From the NCBI RefSeq assembly GCF_004210215.2, contig NZ_CP067394.1:806001-870000 (forward strand): a stretch of DNA of 64,000 nt, written 5' to 3'. Positions 8,363-16,593 of this stretch are shown piece after piece (position 1 is the stretch's first letter; each line of letters starts with the position of its first letter). The stretch comes from Cryobacterium sp. SO1 (GTDB lineage: Bacteria > Actinomycetota > Actinomycetes > Actinomycetales > Microbacteriaceae). The translations under genes and the position numbers were made by a program. Under the pieces are notes generated by a model. That model made no database searches. It was not told where the DNA came from and saw nothing but the letters and a program-made list of their open reading frames with translations.

Positions 8363-10017
8363 AGCCTCGATCCACCGGTCAGCTGAGTTGAGTCGGCTCG
8401 GCATCGTTTGATTTGAGGTTTCGGCTGGCGGACATGGCGGTGCGTCCGGCCTTGCTGCCGGTGGTGTTCCTGGTTCCGGTTGCGCCGTGGGGCTGGGTGG
8501 TCAGATGGGCGCGGTTCGCGGCGGGCCGCAGGCCGCCGCGAACAAAGCTGTCCACCCGGTTTCCCAAGGCCAGCTGGCCGGGAGGTGCAGGATGATCTTC
8601 CGGGCCGAGGTCGAGATGCGGGCCGGAATCTGAATCAGTTTGCGGCGGATGGTGCCGCTCCGGGCCTTGCTCAGGTCGGTGCCGGTGAGAGTCCCGACGG
8701 CACGGGACAGGTTGAACGCGATCGTGGCCAGCACCAGCCAGGCCGCGTTCGCGTTGAACCTCCCCGACGGCAGGTGCGCGAGCGCACTGTCTTTCAGGTC
8801 GGCGTTGATCTGCTCGATGATCGCGTGCTGGCGGTGGGTTTTATCGGCCGTGACGGTGTCCAGGGTGCTGGTCGTGAAGAACGCGTGGAACCGGTGCGTG
8901 TCGAACAAGGTCGCCTGCCCGGTGCCCTCGAACGGATTCAGCTCCGGGATCCGACGGACGACTAGGCGCCCCTCGATGCGTTCGCTGAGCCTCCTCGAAC
9001 TGAACGCGGTGAAGGGAATCTCGGCGACTTCGGCGGAAGAAATCCATTTCCCGGTCGCCTCGTCCCGGATCGCGTCGGTGTATTCAATCGTCGTCCACGC
9101 GTCATCGCCGATGGCCGCGATGGCGCGTTTCACGGCCGGGTCCATTCGGGCCGTGATCGATACTTTCGCGCCGGCGCGGTGTGCGGCCGCGACGACGGCG
9201 TGGCCGTAGAAGGCACTGTCGGCGCGGAGGAGTACGAGCCCGGACGCGGTCTTTGATCGGAGCCGGCGGACGGTGGCGAGGATGTCGCCGACGAACTTGC
9301 CCGCGCCGCGCGGGGACCCGGCGGCGCCTTTGCGGAGTCGGGCGCCGATGATGATTGGCGCGGACACCGTGGTGGACACGATGCCGATCAACGCGTTCAA
9401 GCCGCGGACCCCGGAGTACCCGTAGCCGGAACCTTGTTTCTGGTAACCGTGGACTTCCTTGATGGTGTCGTCGATATCGACCAGGGCATAGTCATCAATC
9501 CCGGTCACGATCGGCGAGACCTGGGCGACGTGGACCAGCCACCGCCACGCGACCGCGTCGAGTTGGCGAACGTGGCCGAAGGTGAACGCGCGCAGGAACG
9601 AACCCAACGTTGACGGGGCGTAGGTGCCGACGAAGAGTTTCTTCATCCCGCCGTGCCGGAGCAACGCCATGTCATCGATGGAATCGGCGCCGGCGAGCAT
9701 CCCCGCGACCAAAGCGGTGACTTTCAAGCCGGCGTTCGCGCCGAAGTAGCCGGGCAACGTCAACCACCTGTTCGCGAGCTCGCCCAGACCCGTCGAGGCC
9801 GCCAGCAGCATCGCGGGAACGAGGCCGGCGAGCGACACGAGATTCGTGTCGTCGAAGGTCGCGGACAGAGCTGTGGATCTATGGAAAACTTGCATCTACG
9901 AGATGCCTTTCCTATCGTGAAAAATGAACCCTAAGTAAGTTCCATTTTTCCTGATCTGAAAGGCATTCTCGGTTTAACGCGCCGTCAAACCCCGACCCTG
10001 ACCGGTGGATCGAGGCT
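8363..10017 (-). mobile_element. IS1380-family insertion sequence
   Basis: Perfect 20-base inverted repeats at 8363-8382 (AGCCTCGATCCACCGGTCAG) and 9998-10017 enclose the transposase, giving 1,655 bp, a normal size for the family. TTA is present on both sides if the repeat is trimmed by one base, a possible short target duplication. The element separates left unit copy 5 from right unit copy 6 of the hairpin repeat, which supports these boundaries. A related motif near 1573-1590 without a transposase means part of the inverted repeat could belong to the hairpin family instead. Confidence 0.6.
8501..9895 (-). CDS. IS1380 family transposase
   Basis: A 464-residue DDE transposase. Recognisable blocks are DSIDDMALLRHGGMKKLF near 92-109, the first catalytic Asp in VDIDDTIKEVHGYQKQGSGYGYSG, LRADSAFYG for the second Asp, and HAIIEQINADLKDSALAHLP, which holds the final Glu region. 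The protein is full length and no frame is broken, so it is probably functional. It starts at ATG 9895, about 100 bases inside the right inverted repeat. The C-terminal end (AACGPPRTAPI) is followed by the left end of the element within 140 bases. Confidence 0.92.
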   Translation of the reverse strand: MQVFHRSTALSATFDDTNLVSLAGLVPAMLLAASTGLGELANRWLTLPGYFGANAGLKVTALVAGMLAGADSIDDMALLRHGGMKKLFVGTYAPSTLGSFLRAFTFGHVRQLDAVAWRWLVHVAQVSPIVTGIDDYALVDIDDTIKEVHGYQKQGSGYGYSGVRGLNALIGIVSTTVSAPIIIGARLRKGAAGSPRGAGKFVGDILATVRRLRSKTASGLVLLRADSAFYGHAVVAAAHRAGAKVSITARMDPAVKRAIAAIGDDAWTTIEYTDAIRDEATGKWISSAEVAEIPFTAFSSRRLSERIEGRLVVRRIPELNPFEGTGQATLFDTHRFHAFFTTSTLDTVTADKTHRQHAIIEQINADLKDSALAHLPSGRFNANAAWLVLATIAFNLSRAVGTLTGTDLSKARSGTIRRKLIQIPARISTSARKIILHLPASWPWETGWTALFAAACGPPRTAPI

Positions 10018-10020
10018 TAG

Positions 10021-10064
10021 GTCTCATATCCCATGGGTTACGAGGCGCTGAGAGTTTCGAGACA
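10021..10064. repeat. TGTCTCG/CGAGACA hairpin repeat, copy 6 (right unit)
   Basis: GTCTCATATCCCATGGG, then TACGAGGCGCTGAGAG and TTTCGAGACA, closely matching the right unit of copy 4 (5220-5263). It starts three bases after the right inverted repeat of the IS1380 element. Confidence 0.65.
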
Positions 10065-10144
10065 CAAAGCGCGCTGGCGACTTTGCCGAGTGTTCCAGCA
10101 AATAGTGTTCGCTACGCCTTGCATAACCAGGTATCTTGCTATGC

Positions 10145-10483
10145 ATGGACAACTCAGGGAACAAGGTCCTTACAAATCTCCGAAAGGGTGTGCTGGAATT
10201 CTGCTTACTCGCGTTGCTGCAAGACGGTGAATGGTATGGGCTCGACATTGCCCGCCGCCTGAGCGAGCAGGGTCTTCTGGCGGGGGAAGGGACGGTCTAC
10301 CCGCTGCTTTCCCGTCTCCGCCGAGCTGGCCTGGTTGCCACCGAATGGAGCGAATCTGACGCTGGCCGCCCACGCCGGTACTACACGCTCACCGATCTCG
10401 GCCGAGAGAATTTGCGTGCGTTCTCGGAAGTCTGGGGCCCTTTCCGAACCACCGTCGACGCAATCTTGGAGGCTAAGCCATGA
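10145..10483 (+). CDS. PadR family transcriptional regulator (short form)
   Basis: A 112-residue PadR protein made of the winged-helix domain alone: NLRKGVLEFCLLALL, then YGLDIARRL, EGTVYPLLSRLRRAGLV and the wing GRPRRYYTLTDLGRE. ATG 10145 was chosen over the in-frame TTG 10136 because it gives the normal family start (MDNSGNKVLTNLRKG). The stop codon overlaps the start of the HAAS-domain gene by four bases, so the two are co-expressed. GCATA-N14-TATGC (10121-10144) directly upstream could be an operator. Short PadR plus HAAS pairs are common in Gram-positive bacteria and often respond to envelope or drug stress. Confidence 0.9.
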   Translation: MDNSGNKVLTNLRKGVLEFCLLALLQDGEWYGLDIARRLSEQGLLAGEGTVYPLLSRLRRAGLVATEWSESDAGRPRRYYTLTDLGRENLRAFSEVWGPFRTTVDAILEAKP

Positions 10484-11097
10484 ATTCACCAACTCTGTCA
10501 ACCGCACCGCAGGTCAACCGATACCTGACTCAACTCTCGAAAGAGCTTTCCAGCCTGCCCAAGCGGTACCGGGAGGATGTCCTCGACGGCATTCGGCTTC
10601 ACATCAATGACGCGCTCGAGCAGGATGGCCTCGACATCGTCACAGTCCTTGAGCACCTGGGCACACCCCAGGCCGTTGCGGGCCAAGCTGTGGACGATTA
10701 TGACGAGGAAACGGGTCGCTCTGCACGGCCGGCCTACTCGCAGCTGGGCCGCAAGCTGCAGGTATGCTCGTTCGCCCTGGCGCTTCTGGTCGTTCTCTTG
10801 GGTGCGTTCGTTTCGTTGCAACAGGGGCTCACGGTTCAGGTTCTACTTTCGTCAGTCCCGCCGCTGGTGCTCACACTTCTGCCCTTGCTCACGCGCGGGA
10901 AGCACTGGCTGCTCATATCAGTGGTCAGCGCCTCGACACTCACCGCGTTCCTCGTGACGGCCGGAGCGCTGACTCTCGCCCTGGGTAGCTTCTCCTTCCC
11001 GCTCACGCTGTTCCTTATCCCCACCACCACCTTGGTCTTGATTTACATTCCAACGCTCGCGCTGGCAGTGCTCCCACTCTTCATGCGCCCCAGGTAG
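10480..11097 (+). CDS. HAAS-domain membrane protein
   Basis: A 205-residue protein with an N-terminal HAAS (DUF1700-like) helical domain at about 12-75 (YLTQLSKELSSLPKRYRED, then VLEHLGTPQAVAGQAV) and four hydrophobic segments (about 90-112, 118-136, 142-165 and 170-200). HAAS domains are cytosolic helical modules tied to PadR-like regulators, so this is probably the membrane partner or target of the regulator whose stop codon it overlaps. It ends in a short basic tail. The gene is intact. No transporter ATPase follows; the operon seems to end here. Confidence 0.8.
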   Translation: MNSPTLSTAPQVNRYLTQLSKELSSLPKRYREDVLDGIRLHINDALEQDGLDIVTVLEHLGTPQAVAGQAVDDYDEETGRSARPAYSQLGRKLQVCSFALALLVVLLGAFVSLQQGLTVQVLLSSVPPLVLTLLPLLTRGKHWLLISVVSASTLTAFLVTAGALTLALGSFSFPLTLFLIPTTTLVLIYIPTLALAVLPLFMRPR

Positions 11098-11236
11098 GTC
11101 GGTGGCGGATGTGCATCAGGGTGGATCCGGCTGTAGCCATGGCTTCACGCCAGTGGCGTCCGCTATTGACCAGGTCGTGGCAGTTGGGAACTCGTGACCC
11201 CTCACCCACGATCGTCGCATCACCAGATGATCCGCG

Positions 11237-11263
11237 TGTCTCGAAACCCTACAGATATGAGAC
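11237..11263. repeat. TGTCTCG/CGAGACA hairpin repeat, copy 7 (degenerate)
   Basis: TGTCTCG-AAACCCTACAGA-TATGAGAC, a diverged left unit lying 136 bases upstream of the serine recombinase start. It sits in the roughly 300-base gene-free stretch 11098-11398, where I see no other feature. Confidence 0.55.
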
Positions 11264-11398
11264 GTCTCTCGACCGTGACCTCCAGTTTCTCAGATCTCCG
11301 GAATTTTCCCGGAGCCAGCGAATCGCATAACTACGTCGCATAACGTCTTTCTTGAATTACAGTGCGCATCGTTAGTTGTGAGACAACGGAGGAGTGCT

Positions 11399-12100
11399 GT
11401 GATCAAGCTGATCGGCTACGCGCGAATTTCGACTCGGCAGCAAGACGCGGACGGGCAGCAGGCTGAGCTCTTGTCGGCGGGTGTGCGACGTGACGACCTA
11501 TATGTCGATCAGGGGAGTTCCGGCGCTCGCGCAGCCCGGCCTCAGCTTGACGTCGCAGTCACTGCGCTTGAGCCTGGCGACACATTCGTGATCGCTACCT
11601 TGGATCGGCTGGGCATGGCGACGCAGAACGTGCTCGCGTTCGCCCAGAAGCTCAGCAGCCGCGGCGTTGCGCTTCGCGTTCTCGATCTGGGCGGCGGCGA
11701 TACCGATACTTCGACGCCGACGGGATCCATGCTGTTTACGGTTATGGCTGCACTTGGGCAGATGGAACACGAAATCAAGCGTGAGCGCGTGCTCGACTCG
11801 ATCGATAGACGTCGTAAGGCAGGCAAGAACCTTGGTGGCCGTCCACGCAGGATCACCAACCGACAGATCCGGAACGCCAACAAACTCATTGAAGCCGGAG
11901 AACCAACGGCACAGGTTGTACGCGACTTCGGGATGTCCCGCGCCACGTTCTATCGCCGGGCCCGCGCACTGGGATTGATGCCAGATCAATCTGGTGACGA
12001 GGCCTCGGAAAGCGAGGGTGACCCTCACACAACTACCACAACACTGAACGCATCCACGGGCATAGGCACCACCCCGCTCAACCGAGTGTCACCAACCTGA
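11399..12100 (+). CDS. Serine recombinase (resolvase/invertase family)
   Basis: A 233-residue small serine recombinase from GTG 11399; GGAGGAG at 11388-11394 supports this start over GTG 11378. Ser11 in GYARIST is the catalytic nucleophile. The RPQLD block, the GDTFVIATLDRL core with Arg70 and the E helix (MEHEIKRERV) follow, then a GRPRR linker and a resolvase-type helix-turn-helix (about 145-190). The position of the second catalytic Arg of the LDRLGR motif is Met73. A Thr/Ser-rich tail of about 38 residues follows the DNA-binding domain and is unusual. No matching crossover sites are identified, though a hairpin repeat lies upstream. No other mobile-element gene is adjacent. Confidence 0.88.
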   Translation: MIKLIGYARISTRQQDADGQQAELLSAGVRRDDLYVDQGSSGARAARPQLDVAVTALEPGDTFVIATLDRLGMATQNVLAFAQKLSSRGVALRVLDLGGGDTDTSTPTGSMLFTVMAALGQMEHEIKRERVLDSIDRRRKAGKNLGGRPRRITNRQIRNANKLIEAGEPTAQVVRDFGMSRATFYRRARALGLMPDQSGDEASESEGDPHTTTTTLNASTGIGTTPLNRVSPT

Positions 12101-12288
12101 TGGCCGGGTACAGCGAGCCCGTCTTGGAAGTGATCGTCGCCGGATCGGCCGGCTCCCCGCACCCGGACGGCGTCGAAAACACGTCGCGCATGCCCGACGC
12201 AGCGACGGAGTAGCCGAGCGAAACTGTGGAGACGGACCACGTGCGGCGATCCGCTTGATTACAACCGTTCAGTCGCCTCGCAACGCAA

Positions 12289-12323
12289 ATGCCCCGGCCG
12301 TGCGCAACGCACAGCCGGGGCAT
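12289..12323 (-). terminator. Terminator hairpin after the beta-helix gene
   Basis: A perfect ten-base stem (ATGCCCCGGC / GCCGGGGCAT) whose loop can extend pairing through TGCG/CGCA. It lies 15 bases past the stop codon of the leftward gene at 12338. The T-run is weak. The sequence from 12101 to 12288 contains no gene I can support. Confidence 0.65.
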
Positions 12324-12337
12324 CCGTCATTCAGGCC

Positions 12338-14230
12338 TTACGGCGCCGGGAACTGCACGACGTAGGACGGCACCCCTGGTGCGGAGCTGTCGACCTGAGC
12401 GCCGACGCCGTTCACGACGTGCTGGATGGTGCCGGCGGCGAGGTTCACCGTCATGATGTGGCGAAGGGTGACGCCTGGGGTGTTCGGTGCGGTAAACCCG
12501 TTAGCGGTGACGATCGACGGGTTGTTCTGGTTGAACACATAGACGCCTGCACCCTCGAGGAGGTGCTTCTTCACATTCGGGCCCACCTTGTAGCCGGGGT
12601 AGCCGAGGGTTCCGTCGGGCTGGGTCCAGTCGGCCTGCGTGGGCGGGTCGTACGGCAGCTCGTTCTGGTACAGGATGACGCGGCCGTTCTCACCATTCCA
12701 GACGGTGTTGAACGTCTGGAAGTGCTCCACGAACATGCCGGTGGCGGTCACGTTGTCGCCGTTGACGATCACGCCGTTTGTGCCGGTGTTGGTCTGCCAG
12801 CGGTCGGTGTCACCGTTCACTCCGTTGGTGAAGCCCTCGATGCCGTGGTCGGCGCGCCACACCCAGATGTGGTCGATCAGAACGTTGTTGGCGTTGACCT
12901 CGAGCGCGGTCGTGGTCTTTCCGGTGTGCGGGCCGCCGACGCGGAAGTACACGTCGCTCAGGGTGATCGGGTTGCGCGGGTCGAGCTTCTTGCCGCTCTT
13001 CTCCTTGCCCACCGTCAACAGCACGGGGGAGAGCGCGGGGCCAGCGTCGATGGTGACGCCCGCGATCACGATGCCCTCCTCGTTCTTCACCTCCATCGGA
13101 ACGGCGCCACCGGCAGACGTGAGAGTCGCCTGACCCATGCCCAGCACGACCGTGTCGGCGCGCTTCACCTCGATTGTGCGGTCGATGTCATAGACACCGG
13201 GCGTGAGGATGAGGTTCTTGCCCTTGGCGAGAGCGTTGTTGATGTCTTTCACCGAGTCACCGGGCTTCGCGATGAAGAAGTCGGTGATCGGGAGTGTGCG
13301 TCCCGCCGTGACATCCTGGCCCCATGAGGTTCCGCTCGTGTTCATGTGTGCAGAAGGCACCCGCACGTTGTAGCGCCCGGCGCCATCGACGAAAAGGTAC
13401 GGCTTCTCACGGCTGACCGGCGTCTGGGCGACCGTCGTGTACGGCGGGTTGGGGAAGCCGGTCTCGGCAGGGGCACCCTCGACGCCGGAGAACACCTGGT
13501 TCCACACGCCGTTGGTCCACTCGGTGACCTTGCTGTTGCGGATGATCCACTGCTGCTGTGAGCCGTTGATCGTCACGGGCAGGTCGGAATTGGCGATGAA
13601 ACCGCCGCTCGCGAACTGCGGGCCCGCGGTGCAGTAGTCCATCAGCGAGAGGTTCGCGCCCGTCACGTGCACGCGGCGCATCGAGACCGCCTGCGACACC
13701 GCCCAGAAGTTGGCGCTCTGGCGGCATCCGTCTTGGCCCGCCTTGTTCACCTGGATGGAGAGGTTCGCGAGGGTACGCCAGAAGTTGTTGAGCGCGATGC
13801 AGTTGCTCGTGCCGCCGTTCTCAAGGCAGCGGTTGTAGACCTCGATGGAGCCGTTGACGGACACGTCGTCGGGGGATGCCCCGAGCCCCGCCACCTCGGT
13901 GTAGTACCCCACCTCGAACTGTAGCGGCGCCTCGGCCGTGCCGTAGTCGCCGGGAAGGAAGTAGACGGCCTTACGAGCGGAGCTCATCTCGGCGTCGCGC
14001 TGCTGATCGGCGAGCGCATCCATGGTGCTCTGGATCTCGGCGAGCGGGGTGGCCGGGCTGAAGATCTGCACGTTGGGTCCGAAATTCGGTTGCAACGGAT
14101 CAATAGTCTGCGAGGGAGCGGCCTGCGCTGGTGCGGCCGAGAGGGCTCCAGCGAGGAGCGCGAGGCCCGTGGCGCCTGCGGCGATGCGCCGGCGACGGGT
14201 TCGGGGGTGCGGGTGGTCAAGCGGAATCAT
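12338..14230 (-). CDS. Secreted right-handed beta-helix protein, GH55-like
   Basis: A 630-residue exported protein. Residues 1-37 are a signal peptide: an arginine-rich n-region (RTRRRR), a hydrophobic core and a cleavage site after AQA. The mature part contains two pectate-lyase-like beta-helix halves, about 60-290 and 315-620, each opened by a loop of the type VYFLPGDYG or LILTPGVYDIDRTIEV and followed by stacked repeats (MRRVHVTGANLSL, IVIAGVTIDAG, VLIDHIWVWRADHG). Double beta-helices of this sort occur in GH55 exo-beta-1,3-glucanases and relatives; enzyme activity is inferred, not shown. An upstream LacI-type operator supports control by a sugar-responsive repressor. The gene is monocistronic with its own terminator. 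Confidence 0.75.
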   Translation of the reverse strand: MIPLDHPHPRTRRRRIAAGATGLALLAGALSAAPAQAAPSQTIDPLQPNFGPNVQIFSPATPLAEIQSTMDALADQQRDAEMSSARKAVYFLPGDYGTAEAPLQFEVGYYTEVAGLGASPDDVSVNGSIEVYNRCLENGGTSNCIALNNFWRTLANLSIQVNKAGQDGCRQSANFWAVSQAVSMRRVHVTGANLSLMDYCTAGPQFASGGFIANSDLPVTINGSQQQWIIRNSKVTEWTNGVWNQVFSGVEGAPAETGFPNPPYTTVAQTPVSREKPYLFVDGAGRYNVRVPSAHMNTSGTSWGQDVTAGRTLPITDFFIAKPGDSVKDINNALAKGKNLILTPGVYDIDRTIEVKRADTVVLGMGQATLTSAGGAVPMEVKNEEGIVIAGVTIDAGPALSPVLLTVGKEKSGKKLDPRNPITLSDVYFRVGGPHTGKTTTALEVNANNVLIDHIWVWRADHGIEGFTNGVNGDTDRWQTNTGTNGVIVNGDNVTATGMFVEHFQTFNTVWNGENGRVILYQNELPYDPPTQADWTQPDGTLGYPGYKVGPNVKKHLLEGAGVYVFNQNNPSIVTANGFTAPNTPGVTLRHIMTVNLAAGTIQHVVNGVGAQVDSSAPGVPSYVVQFPAP

Positions 14231-14872
14231 GTTGGTGCCTCTCCGTTGAGGATGTGCGCGGCGACCGACCGGTCTGCAATGAGGACCCTAACGTATTTGG
14301 AGAGCGCTCTCTAGAGCGCGCCATGAGAGGACTATCGGAAAGTCGTCAGCTACCGGCTCCGCGGGGAGGGTGCATCGACAAGCTTTCCGCACTCCGTATC
14401 AGACGATGTGGGGCCGACGGTACCGTGTTGGATACCGCAAGCCCGATAGGTCTCAGACTGATAAGCGCGGTTTCACATTCTCTGCGCCATGCCGAGCTTT
14501 TCCTTGCGTCCGTCGAGGCCGCGAAGCACACGGGGCGTCACATTGATCCGAGTCGGTCTCGTGTGACCGTCGAGAACTAGACGGCCATCTGGCTTGCCAG
14601 CCGCTCTGATCTACGTCCATCTACTCTCGATCGGGTAGATGGCGCCGTCCGCAATCACATCGTTCCAGAGCTGGGTCGTCGCCTATTGGCGACCTCGAAC
14701 GTCTGCGTGCGCACCAATGGGCTGGCGGCAGCTCCGTGCAAGGTCGATGGTTTTGCCACCGCACATCGGACACGCGATCCTGCCCCACTCCACAGTGAGC
14801 AGAAGCACGCCGCCCCGCACGGCCAGCTCGGGCGGTGGCGCGACTCAAAGAACGACCGAGCACAGGCTGAGC
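14231..14872. other. Gene-poor interval with operator, hairpin and a short Cys-bearing frame
   Basis: This 640-base stretch has no convincing gene. It contains the LacI-type site at 14300-14311, a hairpin CCATCTAC-N10-GTAGATGG at 14617-14642, and a short minus-strand frame (14683-14844) without an ATG whose product includes ACPMCGGKTIDLARSC, a possible zinc-ribbon remnant. The short frame is left unannotated because it has no clear start or family. Confidence 0.4.
14300..14311 (-). promoter_or_regulatory. LacI-type operator
   Basis: GAGAGCGCTCTC is a perfect 12-base palindrome with the central CG step and GCGC core typical of LacI-family operators in actinobacterial glucoside-utilisation genes. 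It lies about 70 bases upstream of the start of the secreted beta-helix protein. No lacI-like gene is in the window. Confidence 0.55.
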
Positions 14873-16240
14873 TCACATCAGCTCGACGAGCCTCGCCAGC
14901 GCCGGACGGGTGTGGATCGCAAGACGTTCGCGAGCGTCGTCCAACGCGGCGGAATGCGGGTATCCCGGCGGCACTCGCGCAGGGTTGAGCGCAACCCCGT
15001 CCGACCACGCCTTGATGTCGGGCTGGGCAGTGAAGCTGATCGCGGCCCGGGTGCCGAGAACGGTCGCTTTCGCCCACTGGGACATCGAATTGCCGTAGTT
15101 CGAAGGCGGGCAGAGCCGGTTCTTTTCGGCATCGTCGGTGCGGGTGGCCTCGACGTACCCGATCAGGGCGGCGCCGAAGCACGGGAAGCCCGTCCGGATC
15201 GGCTGAAGCGTGATGTCCTCCTGTCGCCACACTGGGACGAGGGGTGGGTACTTCAGGCCGTCCGCCGCGGCGTGCACGACGAGGGCATCATCCGCAACCT
15301 GCATGGCGCCGTCGGCGAAGGTGAGCTTGCCGCGATCCACAGACTCGATGTGCCCGCGGCGGACGACGTTTGAAATGGAGCGAAGCTGGTCGAGCTCCCA
15401 CGACGCGAGAGTCGGTGTTTTGGCCATTGTCGGCGTGACCGAGCGGTCGAAGCGCAGAAGGATCCCGGCGTCCTCGAGCTGCAGGAACAAGCTGCCGAGC
15501 GAGGCCGCGCCCTCGGAGATCTGCATGACGTCGGCGGCCATGCTGAGGAAAATTGCGGGATCGGGTTGGATGAGCGCGCGGTCGAACATCCACGGGTCGC
15601 GAGGCCGGACCCAGCAGATCGCGTCGGGGTCCACGCCACGCGCAAGCAACCAGATGCAGGCGTCGCTAGCGGTCTTGCCGGCGCCCACGACGACGTACCG
15701 GCTCGGCGCCTCCTCCAGCCGCGCGAGGTCATTGATGGGCAGGACGCGAGCAGCGTCGGCGACATCGAACGGCGGTGCCGTCTCGGCCGGGATGCTGGGA
15801 GCGAGGTAGTGGGCGTTCACGATCCGGCACGACTCGGGCACCTCGAACTGGACCCCTGCGATGTGCGAGACGACGGTGTGGTCGCCGTCGAAGTGACTGT
15901 TGGGCAGAAAGTCGACCTTGCCCGTCTCCAGCATCCGGTCGAGCATCTGCCAGTAGTACGCGGTGATCTCGGCCTGGTTCGCCCGCTCCTGAAGCCCGGT
16001 CTCCGGTCCGCTCACCTGGAGCTTGCCGCCACCCAGCATTCTCGAGGCGACGCCGTAGAACGCCGAGGCCTGATGCAGCCTGACGAACGGGTACGCCTCC
16101 AGCCAGTGCCCGCCGACCCCGTGACGGCGGTCGACCATCGCGACGCGCACGTCGGCGTGGTCGATTAACGTGTCGGTGAATGCCATCCCCATGGCACCCG
16201 CGCCCACCACAAGGTAGTCGGCTTCAAGGGTTCGAGCCAT
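14873..16240 (-). CDS. FAD-dependent monooxygenase-like oxidoreductase
   Basis: A 455-residue protein with two nucleotide-binding folds. GAGAMG at 13-18, followed by MVDRRHGVGGHW (35-46), is the FAD site. A second Rossmann motif, VVGAGKTASDA near 184-194, would bind NAD(P)H, as in flavin-containing and Baeyer-Villiger monooxygenases. The WVRPRDPWMFDR segment follows the second site. No membrane segment is seen. The substrate is unknown; the gene is not in an operon with other metabolic genes. It starts at ATG 16240 and its product ends LARLVELM. The role could equally be amine, ketone or sulfide oxidation. Confidence 0.75.
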   Translation of the reverse strand: MARTLEADYLVVGAGAMGMAFTDTLIDHADVRVAMVDRRHGVGGHWLEAYPFVRLHQASAFYGVASRMLGGGKLQVSGPETGLQERANQAEITAYYWQMLDRMLETGKVDFLPNSHFDGDHTVVSHIAGVQFEVPESCRIVNAHYLAPSIPAETAPPFDVADAARVLPINDLARLEEAPSRYVVVGAGKTASDACIWLLARGVDPDAICWVRPRDPWMFDRALIQPDPAIFLSMAADVMQISEGAASLGSLFLQLEDAGILLRFDRSVTPTMAKTPTLASWELDQLRSISNVVRRGHIESVDRGKLTFADGAMQVADDALVVHAAADGLKYPPLVPVWRQEDITLQPIRTGFPCFGAALIGYVEATRTDDAEKNRLCPPSNYGNSMSQWAKATVLGTRAAISFTAQPDIKAWSDGVALNPARVPPGYPHSAALDDARERLAIHTRPALARLVELM

Positions 16241-16445
16241 ATGTTAACGGTGGCACTCGCTGGGGGCCGCGTCAACCGCACAGGAGTCGACGCAATGAGG
16301 AGCAATCCGCTCCTACCCGACGGGGAATGGAACGGAGTCGTCGCAACAGTTTCATGGACTGCCGCGGGATGAACTCCCGGAATTGGCATGCCGTTTGTCC
16401 GAACTAGGTGGCAGACGTCCGAACTGGCGTGTCACGTGACAAGTG

Positions 16446-16517
16446 TGCCCCCAGGCAGATTCGAACTGCCGCCCCTGCCTCCGGAGGGCAGTGCTCTATC
16501 CCCTGAGCTATGGGGGC
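16446..16517 (-). tRNA. tRNA-Arg (CCG)
   Basis: On the minus strand the sequence folds as a full cloverleaf: acceptor GCCCCCA/TGGGGGC, D arm GCTC/GAGC, anticodon stem CTGCC/GGCAG with loop CTCCGGA (anticodon CCG, reading CGG), and T arm GGCAG-TTCGAAT-CTGCC. It is 72 bases long with discriminator A; CCA is not encoded. No integrase gene or duplicated 3' end is seen beside it. Confidence 0.95.
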
Positions 16518-16593
16518 CCAGGAACCTCTAGGTTAGCATCCCTGGGCGGACGCCTTTGCGCCGAATGGTGGTGCTGGCCTCGAACCGGGTTGG

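Noticed and set aside
12101-12240. Short frames on both strands after the serine recombinase
   Set aside because: They are under 85 residues, have no ribosome binding site or recognisable product, and one crosses the terminator hairpin.
16446-16517. tRNA-Arg as an attachment site of an integrated island
   Set aside because: No integrase gene and no direct repeat of the tRNA 3' end were seen within the window.
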